Shown here in pieces: positions 9,594-21,919 of a stretch of 64,000 nucleotides of DNA (the stretch's first letter is position 1; each line of letters begins with the position of its first letter). The DNA comes from Loripinus fragilis. Taxonomy: Eukaryota; Mollusca; Bivalvia; Lucinida; Lucinidae. The notes beneath the pieces are model-generated. The model ran no database searches, was not told the DNA's origin, and was given only the letters and a program-made list of their open reading frames with translations. The stretch is from positions 24,428,013-24,492,012 of the forward strand of contig OZ026519.1 in NCBI GenBank assembly GCA_964019695.1, read 5' to 3'. A program made the translations under genes and the position numbers.

Positions 9594-9712
9594 GAAAATT
9601 TAATTTTCTTATTTCTCAATCAAAACATATGTTGTGGGTACTCAAAACATTCGTCACAATGAGACAGTTCAGACTGATGGATAAGATTTTAAATTATCAC
9701 AATTTTGTGTTC
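9594..9712. mobile_element. Family A MITE, degraded
   Basis: ATTTTCTTATTTCTCAATCA and ACATATGTTGTGGGTACTCA are intact; the central hairpin is reduced and the right half is diverged. Confidence 0.65.
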
Positions 9713-10128
9713 AAAAAGTTTGCTGTATCTTGGCCTATGTAATTATTGGGAGACTGTGAGACTATCCATCATGCAGAAGACATGTTATATTGTTATATGT
9801 CTGTCTAATAAGTCATTTTTTGTCATAAATATTTATTTTTTCAACAGTAGTATGTTTTGTTTTTATGTCAGTCTTGTCAGATTTTCTGAACAGCTTCTGT
9901 TCCACTTATTTACTTTAATTTTAGACTGGATCCAGGCTTTAAAATATATTTTTGTTTGATGTTTTGTTTTAGATAAACTTGAAAAAGTTAACAGCAAAAA
10001 ATGTTTAAAGTCAATAAATTTGATTTCCCTTTGTATGATCCTTTTTCTAAAATCTAAAAATGTCATTTCAATTTCCTTAATGCCAATCATTCAAAAGGTC
10101 ACTCTGTTATTAAATATTGTCCAGATAA

Positions 10129-10265
10129 GCTGGCGTAATTATGAAATAATTTTCTTATTCCTCAACCAAAACATATGTTGTGGGTGCTCAAAAGAACCGT
10201 CTCATCGAGACGGTTCTTTTAAACACCCAAAACACATGTTTAAAATAGTGGATAAGAAAATAATC
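10129..10265. mobile_element. Family A palindromic MITE
   Basis: Central GAACCGTCTCATCGAGACGGTTC palindrome (22 or more bases) with ACATATGTTGTGGGTGCTCA on one side and CACCCAAAACACATG on the other. Confidence 0.8.
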
Positions 10266-10589
10266 AACTTTATTTCCAAACTATTCGATTATTTGGGCTT
10301 ATTGTTATATTTTTACAGGTGACCGCCATGACCGGAACCCAGGTGGGTAATGATCACTTGTCTGGGGTCCAATCACTACGAATCGCCTTAAACTGCCCGG
10401 CAGATGTGACCGCCACACTTTAATTATACATTGCTCCCCAGCTTGACACTTCCCCTGTCAGTTTTATTTCAAATTTCACACTTTCAATGTCTACTACCTG
10501 CTCTGAGCTACTTTGATTTTGTCTTTCAGCTCTGGGTGTATGAGACAAACATAATCATTTTCATCGTTCGTCCTTAATGCGCCAATCAC

Positions 10590-11030
10590 AACAAAAATCG
10601 TCTGCTTTTCTTGTCTGCAGCCTCTATGGCAAACAGTGTGGATCCAGATCAGACTGCTCCTATAGGAGCAGTCTGTTTTGGGTCCACGCTGTTTGCTTCT
10701 ATACTTATTATGTCAGTAATGTTAGGCAATTTTTTGCAGCAGACGACATTTTCAGATGCATTTTTTTCTTGGCGCTTTAAGGGTTAAAGAGTCCCTGACC
10801 TGACCCCCCCATCCCCAATAATAAAACCTGTTTATTTTCCATTCAATTAAGCTACTGTAATATTCTGCTGATTTTTTTAAAAAATCACCTTGTCCTCTTC
10901 AGAAAATTCTTTCAGGAATACACAATGTATCCAGCCAGATAAGCGTGAATGTTTTGTTGGGCCAGATCTGGGTTCACTGTTTGCAAAGTTTATCAGCAGA
11001 CGACAAGTCGTCGCTAGCAGACAAAGGGTT
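10590..11030. mobile_element. Two adjacent family B elements
   Basis: The first (10590-10790) has GGATCCAGATCAGACTGCTC and its inverse around CTATAGGAGCAGTC. The second (10862-11030) has TTTCAGGAATACAC, GGGCCAGATCTGGG and TTTGCAAAGTTTATCAGCAG. Both are non-coding. Confidence 0.65.
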
Positions 11031-11303
11031 AAGAAATGTGTCATAGTTCTTTTATCCAGTGTATTCATTTTTTCTTAAAATAAGAAAAGCTAATTTCTCA
11101 TAACATTGTACCAAACTCGGCCAATTAAAGGGAAAAGTTCCACGCAGTAGGAGGACACAAAAGATATCGCAAAATCAATGCCGTAAAACCTTCTCCACAA
11201 TACAAAATGCTCAATTTAAAGTTTGATTTTTCCTTCTAATGTTTACACACAATTTTTTTATTAAACATAAATCAGTAAGATTGAATCTGCAAGAAGCCTT
11301 ATC

Positions 11304-11487
11304 CATACCGGATAGGTGGCAATCAAAAACGTTAATACTATTGACAATAGTTAGAAACAGAGTTTTTGATTGCCATTTGTCACCCGACTGGAGAAAAATG
11401 GCAATTAAAAACAGTTTCTAGCAATTTTTGATCCCGTTCTTCGATTATTTAGAGCGTTTTCGATTGCTGCCTATCCGGTGTGTTAAC
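11304..11487. mobile_element. Family F MITE
   Basis: Terminal inverted repeats ACCGGATAGGTGGCAATC and GATTGCTGCCTATCCGGTGT, with an inner inverted pair around TTGCCATTTGTCACCCGACT. Other copies lie at 31959-32157 and 63921-64000. Confidence 0.8.
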
Positions 11488-11502
11488 ACTTTAGCTTGCA
11501 TG

Positions 11503-11600
11503 CAAACAGTTTGGACCGAGAGTCAGACTGCTCCCTATGGATTGAGCTGTCTGGTCTGGATCCACAATGATTGTTAATACCACAGCAGACAACAAAGCAG
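11503..11600. mobile_element. Family B fragment
   Basis: AAACAGTTTGGACCGAGAGT and GTCTGGTCTGGATCCACAAT, inverted around GACTGCTCCC. Confidence 0.5.
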
Positions 11601-11924
11601 TTGATTTTACCATCATCAATTTTCACATTATAGTGGATAACTGCCTGATCAAACAATGGAACTGCTCCTGGAGGTCAGTCTTAAACCATGGCCTATAGCT
11701 ACGTACACTGTCATTGTGTCGAACCGGAGTTACACGGCTAGATGCAAAAACTGCACAAGTGAATAACATTAAAGTTAAATACCAAAGTATACTTTATTGG
11801 AAAAGCCAAATGGCAGCCATTTTGTTTTCTCTGGCAATTCTGTACCTGCCATTAATGAGTACCGTTACAGTGTACTGATATACCAATACAATTAATTATT
11901 TTCTCCGCTAGTGGTGAATTTGTC

Positions 11925-12080
11925 ATCTTCTGATAACCTTTGCAGCTTGGTTCCAAAATATTGGGCCTAATTCGGGTAATCTTTAAGTAACACTGTATTC
12001 CAGATTTTTTTTAAAAATTGATTTTGAAAAAAAATCAGCAGACGGCAAAAAAGCATTCAAAATGCGCAGCATGCAAAGAG
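11925..12080. mobile_element. Family B fragment, diverged
   Basis: TCTTCTGATAACCTTTGCAG, a lost central palindrome, then GTAACACTGTATTCCAGATT and AAAATCAGCAGACGGC. Order and spacing match the family. Confidence 0.5.
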
Positions 12081-12539
12081 TTAAATAAACAATAAATCAA
12101 GTAACACAATGCTCATTTAAATTCCTAAGTAAATCAATTCAGTCCACTATTCTGCCCTAATAGCAAATTTAAATGTATTTCAGACTTTTATTAAGACATA
12201 AAGCGTGAAAAACGCTTATAAATTGCCTTATACTCATACGAATGGGATCAATGGGAATAAAATCGCCTGTTGATTGTGAAAAGCGTTTATTAATGCAAAT
12301 CAAATTTTTTGTCACAGCTTTTCTGGCTTGCTTAAGCTGTCATTTTTGAATTTTTCTCACGATTTCGTTCCCAGTTTGTCTCAAGAAAATTAATATTCTG
12401 TAGACAATGACAGAAAACTAAACCAATTTGCCTCACAGCGCTATAATGTCTGTCAATATATATAATAGTGAAGTCTGACTTTGAGACAACAGTTTGGTGC
12501 GCACTTTTAACCCTATTGCACTCAGAAAGGTAAAAACCA

Positions 12540-12675
12540 TAGGTTTAGATATATAAACACAATTTTGGAGCATAAAATTCTAAATATTTTCTTACCCATC
12601 AGTTTTAACATATGTTTTGGTTGAGAAATAAGAAAATTAATTTTTTGGTACGCACTCTTAACTAAAGTCCTGAAA
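12540..12675. mobile_element. Family A MITE lacking its central hairpin
   Basis: Outer parts are well preserved (TTTAGATATATAAACACAAT, TTTTCTTACCCATCAG, GAGAAATAAGAAAATT), but TTTTAACATATG is joined directly to TTTTGGTTGAG, so the whole palindromic core is missing. Confidence 0.8.
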
Positions 12676-12679
12676 AACT

Positions 12680-13680
12680 ATTTAAGGGTTTTGTCATAAT
12701 TAATTTTGAGATTACGACAGTTTCTGAATATATCGCACGCATTGAATTGTTACACTTAATCACGAACTAGGAACAGGCGGTTCAAACTTTTAGTTGAAAG
12801 AGAACAAGACCACAGCTTTCAATGCATTTGGGAACCAGCTTCAGACATAGGGGAACCATCACAACATGCATCATCATGTGGTTTGTATATTCAAAACAAG
12901 ATGGACAGGATACATCCTTTTTTAGACAAGATACAAGTAAAACAACTTTTATGGTTATCAGCCCTCTGGTTGACCTTACAAAATACTGTGAAGAATTTTT
13001 ATGTTGCAACATTTAATCATGTTTCTGCAAAGACAAGTGATTTACTGTACACTACTTTTTTTCACTAGGAAAAAATATTGTGAGCTTAGAATTTGCCTTA
13101 CAGTTAATTTCGAAGTCTAGTTGGGCAAGTGGTAAAGTATTAACTCAATACTAGAAAATTGCTCCTTTTATAAAGTCAATACTTGTTTGAGATTTTATTT
13201 TTAAAATGTCAAAAATAATTTTTTTTTGCCCACTGCAATTTTCGTTTTCTTTGCCTGCTTGTGTCTTCTGCAATCGGAACTGCCTCACCCAATTCTGTGG
13301 AATAAGACCTTGGATGTACATCGAGGATCTACTTTTATAACCTGATGCTGACATCACAGAAACCATGCCAATACAATAACAAGTGTGATTGCAGCAAAAC
13401 AAATGGTTATAAATGAGGGGTTTTTTTTCAATAAAATATCACTCTAGCGATATTTTATTGAAAAACATAAACTTCACTTATTCTGTTGATAAAACATTTC
13501 GGGTGATCAAAATAATGGATTTTAATAGGGCTGAACCCATATGCTACAGAACTAATTTTCCTTACGCCAGTTCCGGTTAACAAAATGGAGCTTTTTCGTA
13601 CAAAGTACTACGCGTAATGTGCCTTACGTACATCCGAGGCTTGATTCCATTCTCGAATTGTGCCGGTTTTTCCCGATTGG
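12680..13680. other. No gene recognised; small AT-rich hairpin
   Basis: A short inverted repeat TTCAATAAAATATC / GATATTTTATTGAA lies at 13429-13464. Two opposite open frames around 12800-13000 and one at 13151-13402 (minus) show no known domain or convincing splice sites. Confidence 0.5.
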
Positions 13681-13684
13681 TTTC

Positions 13685-13750
13685 TTCTGCTGATAATCAA
13701 ACTTTGCAAACACTTTTGGACCCAATTCATGTCCAACCCATGACAACTTT
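13685..13750. mobile_element. Family B half element
   Basis: CTGCTGATAATCAAACTTTG and CACTTTTGGACCCAATTCAT are the family's left-end motifs; the inverse half is absent. Confidence 0.45.
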
Positions 13751-14735
13751 ATCTTTCTAAAACTTGGGCCGAGCTCAGGAAATGCACTCGATTATGAAAT
13801 GTAGGTCATCTGACAGGCTGTAGGAGGGTGGGACCTTTAGTTGATAGGACAACTATTCCATGGCAGCTACATTAATATTAATTTTGTCTTAAAATAGTGA
13901 TTTACATCCCAACAACATTCCTGCTCATATAGAGATGGGAGACTACTGCAGGCTGCTCCAACGTAAAATCCATTCATGCCAGTGTTGCCACATTTAAACA
14001 CGAAAAAACTAAACATGCAAGCTTAATCTATCATGAAAACGCAAATCTCTGACAAATCCCATAATTTACTACATTTGCTGAAGAATTCCCCTGTTTCTTT
14101 TTCATTGCCTTTGTTTTAGCCATCAATAATCTCCATTAATGGATTTGACATGACAAGAAGTTTCTGTCCCAGCTTTCTGCTGCATTAAACTGCATCTCAT
14201 CTGTATCTGCTGAAGACAGATATTATATCTTAGCACTGCATGCTGGGAAATTTTTCATGTTTTTTTTTTTCAAAATTAAAGTTGAGAGTGTCTGAGTTTG
14301 GATTCAACTTGCTTTGACTTGACTTGTAGAACATAGATTTTCAGGCGTTGCATTTGATCTTGCTGAAATCGGCCCTTCTACTATATGTAAAAAACTTTGG
14401 TTGCTCCATTGTATATTTCAGGTCCTCTTAGATAGGTATTGAATATACAAACCATTCATTTTTCTTTGATCATTCAAGAGAGAGAACTCCTAATTTACAA
14501 GTATTACTGCAACAGCACTAAGTCTAACAAGTGTAAGCTTTTACAAAAATCATGGTCTATGCTAAGTATATATAAAATTGTTATTCTGAACAAAACCTGT
14601 TTTTCAATTAATGCAAAGGGGATCGTAGGCAACCTTAATTGATTAAATCTTAATTTGAAACTGTAAAAAAGCAAAAACTTCTCCATAAAATCAAGTCTTT
14701 TGATAATGACACTGTGTCGTATCTTTTCTTGTTTA
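13751..14735. other. No feature recognised
   Basis: AT-rich sequence without visible repeats. Position 13905-13985 has a CATCCCAACAACATTC stretch that may be a SINE remnant, but no A or B box can be seen. Confidence 0.45.
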
Positions 14736-14810
14736 TAAAGCATTGGACCCGGATGAGATGCTGCATCTTGAAGCATCTCATCCGGGTCTACAATGTTGTA
14801 AATAATCTGA
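14736..14810. mobile_element. Family B-like hairpin
   Basis: AGCATTGGACCCGGATGAGA and its inverse TCTCATCCGGGTCTACAATG flank GCATCTTGAAGC, forming a near-perfect hairpin of about 25-base arms. Confidence 0.65.
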
Positions 14811-15780
14811 ATGGAGGTTCATTTACATTCAGTTTCCAAAAAGGGTTATTCAGCCTTTCTTTTTGGCAGTTCATAACAGTTAACTTCCCTGTTTATGGTC
14901 AATTAGACAAATCCCTAATTCACATTAATTTTATGTTTTGCCCATAATAAGGCATTAGCAGATTGTAAATTGAGCCATTTCTGCACCATAAAGTACATCC
15001 ATGTTATTTCGATGACCCCATCATCGGAGTTGAACACCCCCATCAAGATACATGCCCTTGGCGCATTTAGCAACACCACTGGCACCATGGGACCTCAAGT
15101 CCATCAGAAACATAAGACAGGCAGTCTAAAATTAATTGACTTTCTCAAGATTGAGCAGAAAACAATAGGGGCTACTGTTAAGGATAATGAATACAAATAA
15201 ATGTTGTTTCTAGCCATGATGAATGGCTCTTGCGACTTCAGTGAAAGAAGAGAAGAAAAGTTAACCAATTTACTCCAACAGGAAAGGCATGTGCGAACAA
15301 AATAGTGCCAGCAATCTGATCAAGAACTTAAAAATTTATAAATATATATTTCTAAAATTAGTATATATATGGATTCACTTATAAATCAATAAATAATAAA
15401 TTATATTCCATTTTGAAAACTTCACATCAAAGGGTTTAAACGGTAATGAATTATTCAGCACAAAATATGCTGTGGTATAGATTTGATGAATGGCAGAAAA
15501 ATTTGGTTTCTGAGGCAAACTAGCCCAAGTTTGGTATAAAATAACAGATATTTTTCTACTTTGATTAAGTCAATAATTGCTTTATGTAAATCTTGGAGAT
15601 GTGGACCATGCTCCTATTAATCACGAGGCCAGACTGATTTCAAAACTTGCCAAAAATTAGATGAAAAAGTGGATTGGTTTCTTCAAAGAATAAATTTGTC
15701 CCATTAATACAACAGATGATTAATGCATGATGGCTGATGCATTCTCATTAAGCTGGAACCCAGACATGGGTCCAGATAAA
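14811..15780. other. No feature recognised
   Basis: AT-rich; the plus-strand open frame at 14970-15200 (76 codons) shows no recognisable domain and no clear splice junctions. Confidence 0.45.
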
Positions 15781-15940
15781 AAAAAACTTTGGGCTTAAAA
15801 TTTCGAATATTTTCTTAACCATCAGTCTTAACATGCGTTTTGGGTGCTCAAAAGAATCGTCTCAATGAGATGATTCTTTTGAGTACCCGCAACATATGTT
15901 TTGGTTAAGAAATACAAGATATTTTTTATTAACACTCTTA
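15781..15940. mobile_element. Family A palindromic MITE
   Basis: Complete copy: TTTTCTTAACCATCAG, ACATGCGTTTTGGGTGCTCA, a CTCAATGAG centre, ACATATGTTTTGGTTAAG, then AAGAAATA. A few symmetric differences from other copies. Confidence 0.8.
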
Positions 15941-16779
15941 TCTTGAGACCCAAAATAAAACACTTTTTTTATCAAATCAAGTTATATTTTCATTGTTCTC
16001 AACAAAAAGCATGTTTGGTAGCCATATGGAATAATCGCTATGATGGTTGAAAATTAAAACTGGTGTTTTGGGGCGTTTTTTTTTTAAAGAAGAATTAATA
16101 GAGATAGTTTTATATCATTAACATAAAACTACTCCTATATGAAGCACTGATTTTTTGGTTTGCTGTGTACCAACAAAAGGATTTAAAGAGTCATTCTAAA
16201 ACATCAAAATAAGCACTTTTGGGCTTGATAACTTAAATTCAGGCTGCGCCAAACGCAAAATTTTCTATGTCCTGAATCTGTAAATGAATTCAGCGTTTAC
16301 TGGTATTGCGAAGTTATTAATGCACCTGTTACGCATCCGGGCAAGGTAAATGCAAGTTGTAAGTTGCGAGTCGCATGTTGGGTATTGAATTTAAAATCTT
16401 ACTCATATCACACTGTTTTGGATATCCCAAAATCAATTTAAGGATTAACCTAAAATCTCTTTTTTTGATATCCAACATTAAAATTATGGATATCCAATCA
16501 TAATACGCATTTAATTAAGTCTGTGTGACACACAGCTTCTCAAAACCACTTATTATGGAGAAATTAATTGTAGAAAGTAATACAATATTAGAGCCAAACG
16601 TTTATTTTAAGAATTCTAACCAAATGAAATAATAAAACTCCAAAAGAAATGGACATGGAATTTTTGACTTTTGCAGGTGAAACCAACCAACTACTAAAAG
16701 TGATGTGGCCTCTTGAAGTCTTCCACCGTGGTTCAATATAATAACTTAAAATGTGACTCAAATCTAGACTTTCACTTAC

Positions 16780-16872
16780 CTAATTGTTGGACCCATCAAA
16801 GGCAGCACATGAAAAAGAAAAATTGAAAGTAATGTTAGCAAAAATGATAGATGTATACTTCAAATTCTTCAT
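16780..16872 (-). CDS. Candidate 5' (signal-peptide) exon, copy 1, of the ephrin-like gene
   Basis: On the minus strand an ATG at 16872 opens a hydrophobic frame, MKNLKYTSIIFANITFNF then SCAAFDGSNN. It reaches TAG exactly at a strong donor, ATTAG|GTAAGTG. Read one frame over, the last codons are open and hydrophobic (LLSIFLFHVLPLMG). They end with a two-base remainder AG, which is the phase the 4454-4559 ephrin exon needs and would give Arg-Phe at the join; that frame has no upstream ATG. The 32 bases before the donor align with those at 32534-32565. It is either a real first exon whose start I misjudge, a non-coding 5' exon, or a decayed duplicate. Confidence 0.33.
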   Translation of the reverse strand: MKNLKYTSIIFANITFNFSFSCAAFDGSNN

Positions 16873-17049
16873 GATTTCCATTAATATGATGGAAATGTAT
16901 TGTTGTTATATAAAGGTGCTCATATTCTATCGAATTTATCGAATGAGTTGAGGAAAAGCAATTTAATGCAAGGGTTGCCGAGCATTTTATTGCTCTTTTG
17001 CAACAAGTTTTATTTAAATGCATTAATGCATGAGTTCTATTTATCATAT

Positions 17050-18236
17050 GACATTAATTAAAATTACTTTGAAATCGCATTTTCAGCATGAAAATGTGGG
17101 CATAGTTATGGGCGTCATTTCATAACATACCAAAATCTGTAAACCACTAGTAGTTTATCAGTTTTAATACATGGCGTTATATCATTCCAAGACAAAGCAT
17201 CATATGATAAGTAGGAATACGCTATAATGTAATAGTATAACTTAAGTCTTTCTGAATAAAGTGAATTTTGTAGATCTTGAAAGCACCTTATGCACATAGA
17301 AGGGAGCAGCATATACACAACGGGGATAAAAAAAACTGTTCTTTGAAATTGATGTAAGGTATTAAACTTAAATTAAAGCAGCAAAATTCGCTTCCAATAT
17401 TTCCATTTCATGAGCCCTAAAGAGTACAAAATTACCATAGAGATTGGGAGTGAATAAAACATGAGAAAACAAAATGTGCAAGTCTGCATTATTAACTTCA
17501 AAGATTACTAGTAGGCTTTCAGATTTGAGAGCTGAGCCAGCATAGGCAACCAGTGACAGGCTCAGTCAAGCCTAAGCAAAAGTGCGGTCTTGCCAGAGCC
17601 TTCCCTGCTCCATACTCTAAGTTTGAGTATAGGTGAATGCTAAGACCAAATAAGATTTCTAACCCAAATGTGTATGCACGTTTTGCGGACCAAAATCTCC
17701 TGTGCCGTCTCAAATGTTGTGAAATGTACATGACTGATTGGTGTAGGAATGTAAATGTCATGAAAATGCTGGTGAATTTAATTTTCTAACAATGCTTTTC
17801 CGTCACCCCATAAATTTCACCCCTAATTAGGTTATTACATGCAGCGTGGCTTATGTCAGCCAAACAGGGAAACAAAGAAACGGAGATGGATTTAATATTT
17901 TAAAGAGTGGTTACAAATAGACAAGGGACGACCAAGGCAGAACTTTGGCCCCAGGAGAGCATCAGGGGTCTTTCTTGGGTCCCTGCAGATAATCCCAAAG
18001 CTAACCTTGTTTTAAACATTTAATAGTAAGTGACAGAAAATGGCCTGCTCATTTGAATAATTTACAACTTTAGACAAAAAAAGAGAATTGGAAAAAATAA
18101 AGTTTCATTAAGGAAGTAACAAGGGGAAATGTCAGGCCAGAGCTGAAAGAGAGCAATATATCGATGGAAAGCCAGCATCAATGTCCTGAATTTAGGAATA
18201 ATCCTGAAAACTTTCACCCATGTATGTAGTACATAA
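17050..18236. other. No feature recognised
   Basis: Non-repetitive AT-rich sequence. Minus-strand frames at 17115-17318 and 17519-17761 have no recognisable domains. 18190-18225 resembles the right end of the ATGGGTGAAAGTT element. Confidence 0.45.
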
Positions 18237-18238
18237 AC

Positions 18239-18417
18239 CACAGGAGCTTGAAGTTCAGTCCTTATATCACCTCTATAGCCTCAAAACGAAAAGCTCACAA
18301 TGACCCGCTATAGCCACAAAGCCAAAAACTCACAATCAAAAGCTCACAATGTCATTGTGAGCTTTTGGTTTTGAGGCTTTTGAGGTGATATAAGGAACAA
18401 ACTTCAAGCTCCTGTGC
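18239..18417. mobile_element. Foldback element with CACAGGAGCTTGAAGTT ends
   Basis: Left ACAGGAGCTTGAAGTT and right AACTTCAAGCTCCTGTG are inverted. Inside, AGCTCACAATG units are repeated in inverse across a CATTGTGAGC centre. Confidence 0.75.
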
Positions 18418-18564
18418 ATAAACCTTGATTCTTTCTCTTTCAAGCATGTTAATTATTTAAACTGTGTCTGCCTTTAATTAAAATGTATAATTTACAAACA
18501 AACATTAAGAAAGCATCTAATTCCTCTGGAAGCCTTTTTTGAGAATGTAAGTAATTTAAAAACT

Positions 18565-19015
18565 CTTTAGCTGCTAGTGACTACTGCTGATAACCTTTGC
18601 CAACAGCTTGGACCCAGATCTGGCCCCTAGGTTATAAAACTTTTTTCATGCTCAACTCAACTGAGCACAAAATTTCAACTGCTCATAAGTGCTAAGGTAC
18701 ACTGACAAATGAAGATTATTTTTCTTGCTCTAAGACTCTCTGATGTTGTATTTATCATGCCTATAAATGTTAAAATGCCAACAATTGTTGGCATTTTAAC
18801 ATTTATGAGCAGGATAAATTTTGTGAGCATGGAAAAAGTGGAAAAAGTTTTATAACCTCGGGCCCAGGTCCAACAAAATGTCGGTAATCTGGATCCAAAC
18901 TCTTTGACACTCTGTAAGTATTTCTGAAAGATTTTTTTTTAAGTTAAATTTTAACAAAAAAAATCATCAGATAACAAAATAGCATGCAAAATTACCAGCA
19001 TGCAAAGGGTTAAAA
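18565..19015. mobile_element. Family B element split by a nested family G element
   Basis: Family B left motifs (CTGATAACCTTTGCCAACAG, GGACCCAGATCTGGCCC) and right motifs (GATCCAAACTCTTTGACACT) are separated by an element at 18628-18862. The inner element's ends are GGTTATAAAACTTTTTTCAT and its inverse TTTATAACC. The nesting shows that family G inserted after family B. Confidence 0.75.
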
Positions 19016-19265
19016 TGAAAAGCTTGGCAAAAATCATTAACCACCATTTAACTTCCAATGTAATGAGGACTCATTAACAAAATTAGAGCCAATTTTCTTA
19101 TTGAACAAGCCTTTATCCATTGCTATTAGCCGTTTTTTTGGTAAAGATGAAATGAGCATACAATAATTTTCTTTAAATTTTCAGAAAATTAAGATTGTCA
19201 TGGTAGAAAATTAATCTCACCAAAATCTCACAAAACCCTCTTTCCTGCAATATAAAACATTAAAT

Positions 19266-19620
19266 TTTGTGGCCAAAATAACATCCAATGAAATGCCAAG
19301 CAATATCTGTATCAAAATAACATCCAATCAACAATTGTACCAAAATAACATCCAATGATAGGCAAGCAATACCTGTAGCCAAAATAGCATCCAATGAAAT
19401 GCCAAGCAATAACTGTATACCCAAAATAACATCCAATGAAATGCCACTCAATACCTGTAGCCAAAATAACAGCCAATGAAATGGCAAGCAATAACTATAT
19501 ACCAAAACAACATCCAATGAAATGCCAAGCAATACCTGTAGCCAAAATAACAGCTAATGAAATGCCATGCACAATCTGTAGCCATAATAGCATCCAATGA
19601 AATGTCGAGCAATATACCCA
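19266..19620. repeat. Minisatellite, about 39-42 base unit
   Basis: About nine imperfect units of AAAATAACATCCAATGAAAT followed by GCCAAGCAATACCTGTAGCC, with some shortened ones. Minus-strand open frames over it are repeat artefacts. Confidence 0.9.
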
Positions 19621-20119
19621 AAACAATATAGCCCAGATTAGCATGCACTGTTTTCATCAGTTGTCTCAGATAAATGCAGAGATGCTATACAGTTTAGTTA
19701 TAATGTTCATAATGATTGGCCCATTAATCTCCAAAGCACATGTTAAAGGTCAACAGGAAGTGAATTATTTCATTTTGGCATCCAGAAGTCATGGAACCAT
19801 GTAAAGGCCTTCTGGTTCACTGGCAGTGCATCATGGGTAAAGAGCAGATTTAAAAGCTGACCATTTACTGGATAACAGCTGACCTTTTCTAAAATGCATT
19901 TTCATATTTTTAGAGTACATGATAGTATAAGACTCCATATTTTTTTCATATAAACATTAACCGAAAAAAATAAAATGTATGATAAAATGTATTGATTTGT
20001 GACAATAGACCTGTGAAGCATCTACAATGCAAGCTTTGTGCAGATGAGCACAGTTATGCATTCCATTCACCAAAACATATACATACCAAGTAACAAGTAA
20101 GATAACTGACCCGTAAATT

Positions 20120-20275
20120 AGATAAACACATGTTTTGAGCATAAAATTTTAAATCTTTTCTTACCCATCAGTTTTTACATGTTTTGAATGCTCAAACTTT
20201 TGCGTACCCACAACATATGTTTTGGTTGAGAAATAAGACAATTAGTTTTTGGGTATGCACTCTTAACTAAAGGCC
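20120..20275. mobile_element. Family A MITE, shortened centre
   Basis: Outer ends are complete (TTTTCTTACCCATCAG; GAGAAATAAGACAATTAG; CACTCTTAACTAAAG). The central hairpin is partly deleted: only CTCAAACTTTTGCGTACCC remains. Confidence 0.8.
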
Positions 20276-20867
20276 TACTCTGACCAGTTAGTCCTACATT
20301 CGCAGGGCTGATCAGTCTTCATTGTATGCCAATAAAATACAGGGGCTACTTTTCGAAGATACAACTGACAGAATGATTACTACTGTGGCTGGCCTCTAAC
20401 AAGAGATAATGGGAGCAGGTCACAATGAGAGGAGATGGCTTGAAGATGATGAAGTTGATCATCCTTGTTTGGAGTCAAAGGGGGGATAAATCAGATAAAT
20501 AACCAAGACAATTTGTGAAAGCTGAGAAGTAAATTGTCACCAATTGTGACAATATCATTATGAGACCAGACAATGCTACTTGATGATGGTACAAGGATAG
20601 AATTGGGTAACATCAAGAGCTAGACACAAATATTTTCATCTTCCGAAGAATTAAATCTTAATGTAAAATGTTTCTAACGAGATATTTTCCGTGAAAAATT
20701 ATTATATTCTGATCCAAGAGTTTTTTTTATTGTGATATTAACAATTCAAGAGGCTTTTCAAAGAGTGCCATTACACCATGAAAAAATGGCAGTATATACA
20801 GTGCTTCGTTATCTATCCAATGAGTCTTCTTGATGTCATGTGGCAGCTGTTATTCCTCAAGGTGCCA

Positions 20868-21195
20868 TGGGTTGGACTGTAATGTGTGACTGTGGCATCT
20901 CCTGGTCATACTCACATACCTTTTGGTACTTTGATATTGGTGGGCCACGAAGCCTCAGATGAGTTTGCATATCGGATATACAGTCTTGTCATAGCCATGC
21001 ACAAAGAAAGTAAGGGCCTAAATGAGCGGTTTCCCCATGTGAGAAAACCTGTCTTTGGGGTTTCCAGTTGAGTAAGACTCAAACCAACCTCCCCAGCTAC
21101 AGAGACTAGCTAGGATATTGAAACCGGCTGGTCTTGGTCTTTGTTTTTTTTTCATGCAATAAAGTCAGGTTTTTGCATTGCGGGTCATATAGCTA
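20868..21195. mobile_element. Degraded repeats: TGTGACTGTGGCATCTCCTG fragment and family D remnant
   Basis: 20868-20930 matches 31238-31290 (both contain TGTGTGA-TGTGG-AT-TCCTG-TCATACTCAC). 21040-21130 holds family D interior motifs (AAAACCTGTCTTTGGGGTTT, CTACAGAGACTAGCTAG). Neither end of family D is intact. Confidence 0.5.
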
Positions 21196-21280
21196 AGCTA
21201 CCAGTAGCACTTCTGGTTAGCTGTGCATACACATTTGAGATACGGTAAGTATCATCCTCTCATGGGCTGATCCACTCTGA

Positions 21281-21304
21281 CCCCCCCCCCCCCCCCCCCC
21301 CCCC
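21281..21304. repeat. Poly-C tract
   Basis: About 24 consecutive C. The length is likely variable or assembly-dependent. Confidence 0.9.
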
Positions 21305-21345
21305 TCTGGAAAATCATGTGGCAATAGGTTTCTGGTATGGACCCC

Positions 21346-21388
21346 CCTCAAGAAGCAATTGGACTCTAGTCCAATTGCTTCTTGAGGG
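21346..21388. repeat. Perfect short palindrome
   Basis: CTCAAGAAGCAATTGGACT and its exact inverse are separated by two bases; weaker pairing continues outwards (TATGGAC / GTCTGTAT). Could extrude as a cruciform or be the core of a MITE with a single copy here. Confidence 0.8.
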
Positions 21389-21814
21389 AGGTCTGTATGG
21401 CCTTCTGTGAAATACATTGATGTCTACAAAAAAACATTGTCAGAACCCCACAGAATTTTATTTTTCTCTCCGAGAAATTGATGATTTAGATGACTGTTAG
21501 ATGTGGATTTATCAAGGAATTAGTGACATTCTTTTCAATGCTAATTGCATCTCGTATCATGACAAAGGTCAATCTTCATGTATGCTCAATTACAGACAGA
21601 ATTTTCTGCTTTGAATTGTGATTGATCAGTTTCAGCCTTAATTCAGTTCATAGATCACAAGTCACACACACTCCTGCAGATCTCTATACATCCCTTCCGA
21701 ATCACATCTAGAGCACCTGTAATTTTCCTTATATCATGTTTGCAGGGTCTGCATGATCCACCCCCAAATTTTGAAGAAAAAAAAATCAGGCAGTAATGAT
21801 CTGCAACATGGACA

Positions 21815-21910
21815 ATCTGTCATAATTGGCAAATTCTGTCAGTCCTAATCTGAGTCCTAACTTTTTGCAAAGGTTATCATCATGCAGAAGACAAAAGTCA
21901 CAACTTAAAA
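21815..21910. mobile_element. Family B half element
   Basis: TGTCAGTCCTAATCTGAGTC, then TTTTTGCAAAGGTTATCATC and GCAGAAGACAA; diverged. Confidence 0.45.
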
Positions 21911-21919
21911 CAGGGGAAG

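Noticed and set aside
19260..19657. Minus-strand frames with repeated hydrophobic units
   Set aside because: Products of the minisatellite at 19266-19620; they look like membrane repeats only by base composition.
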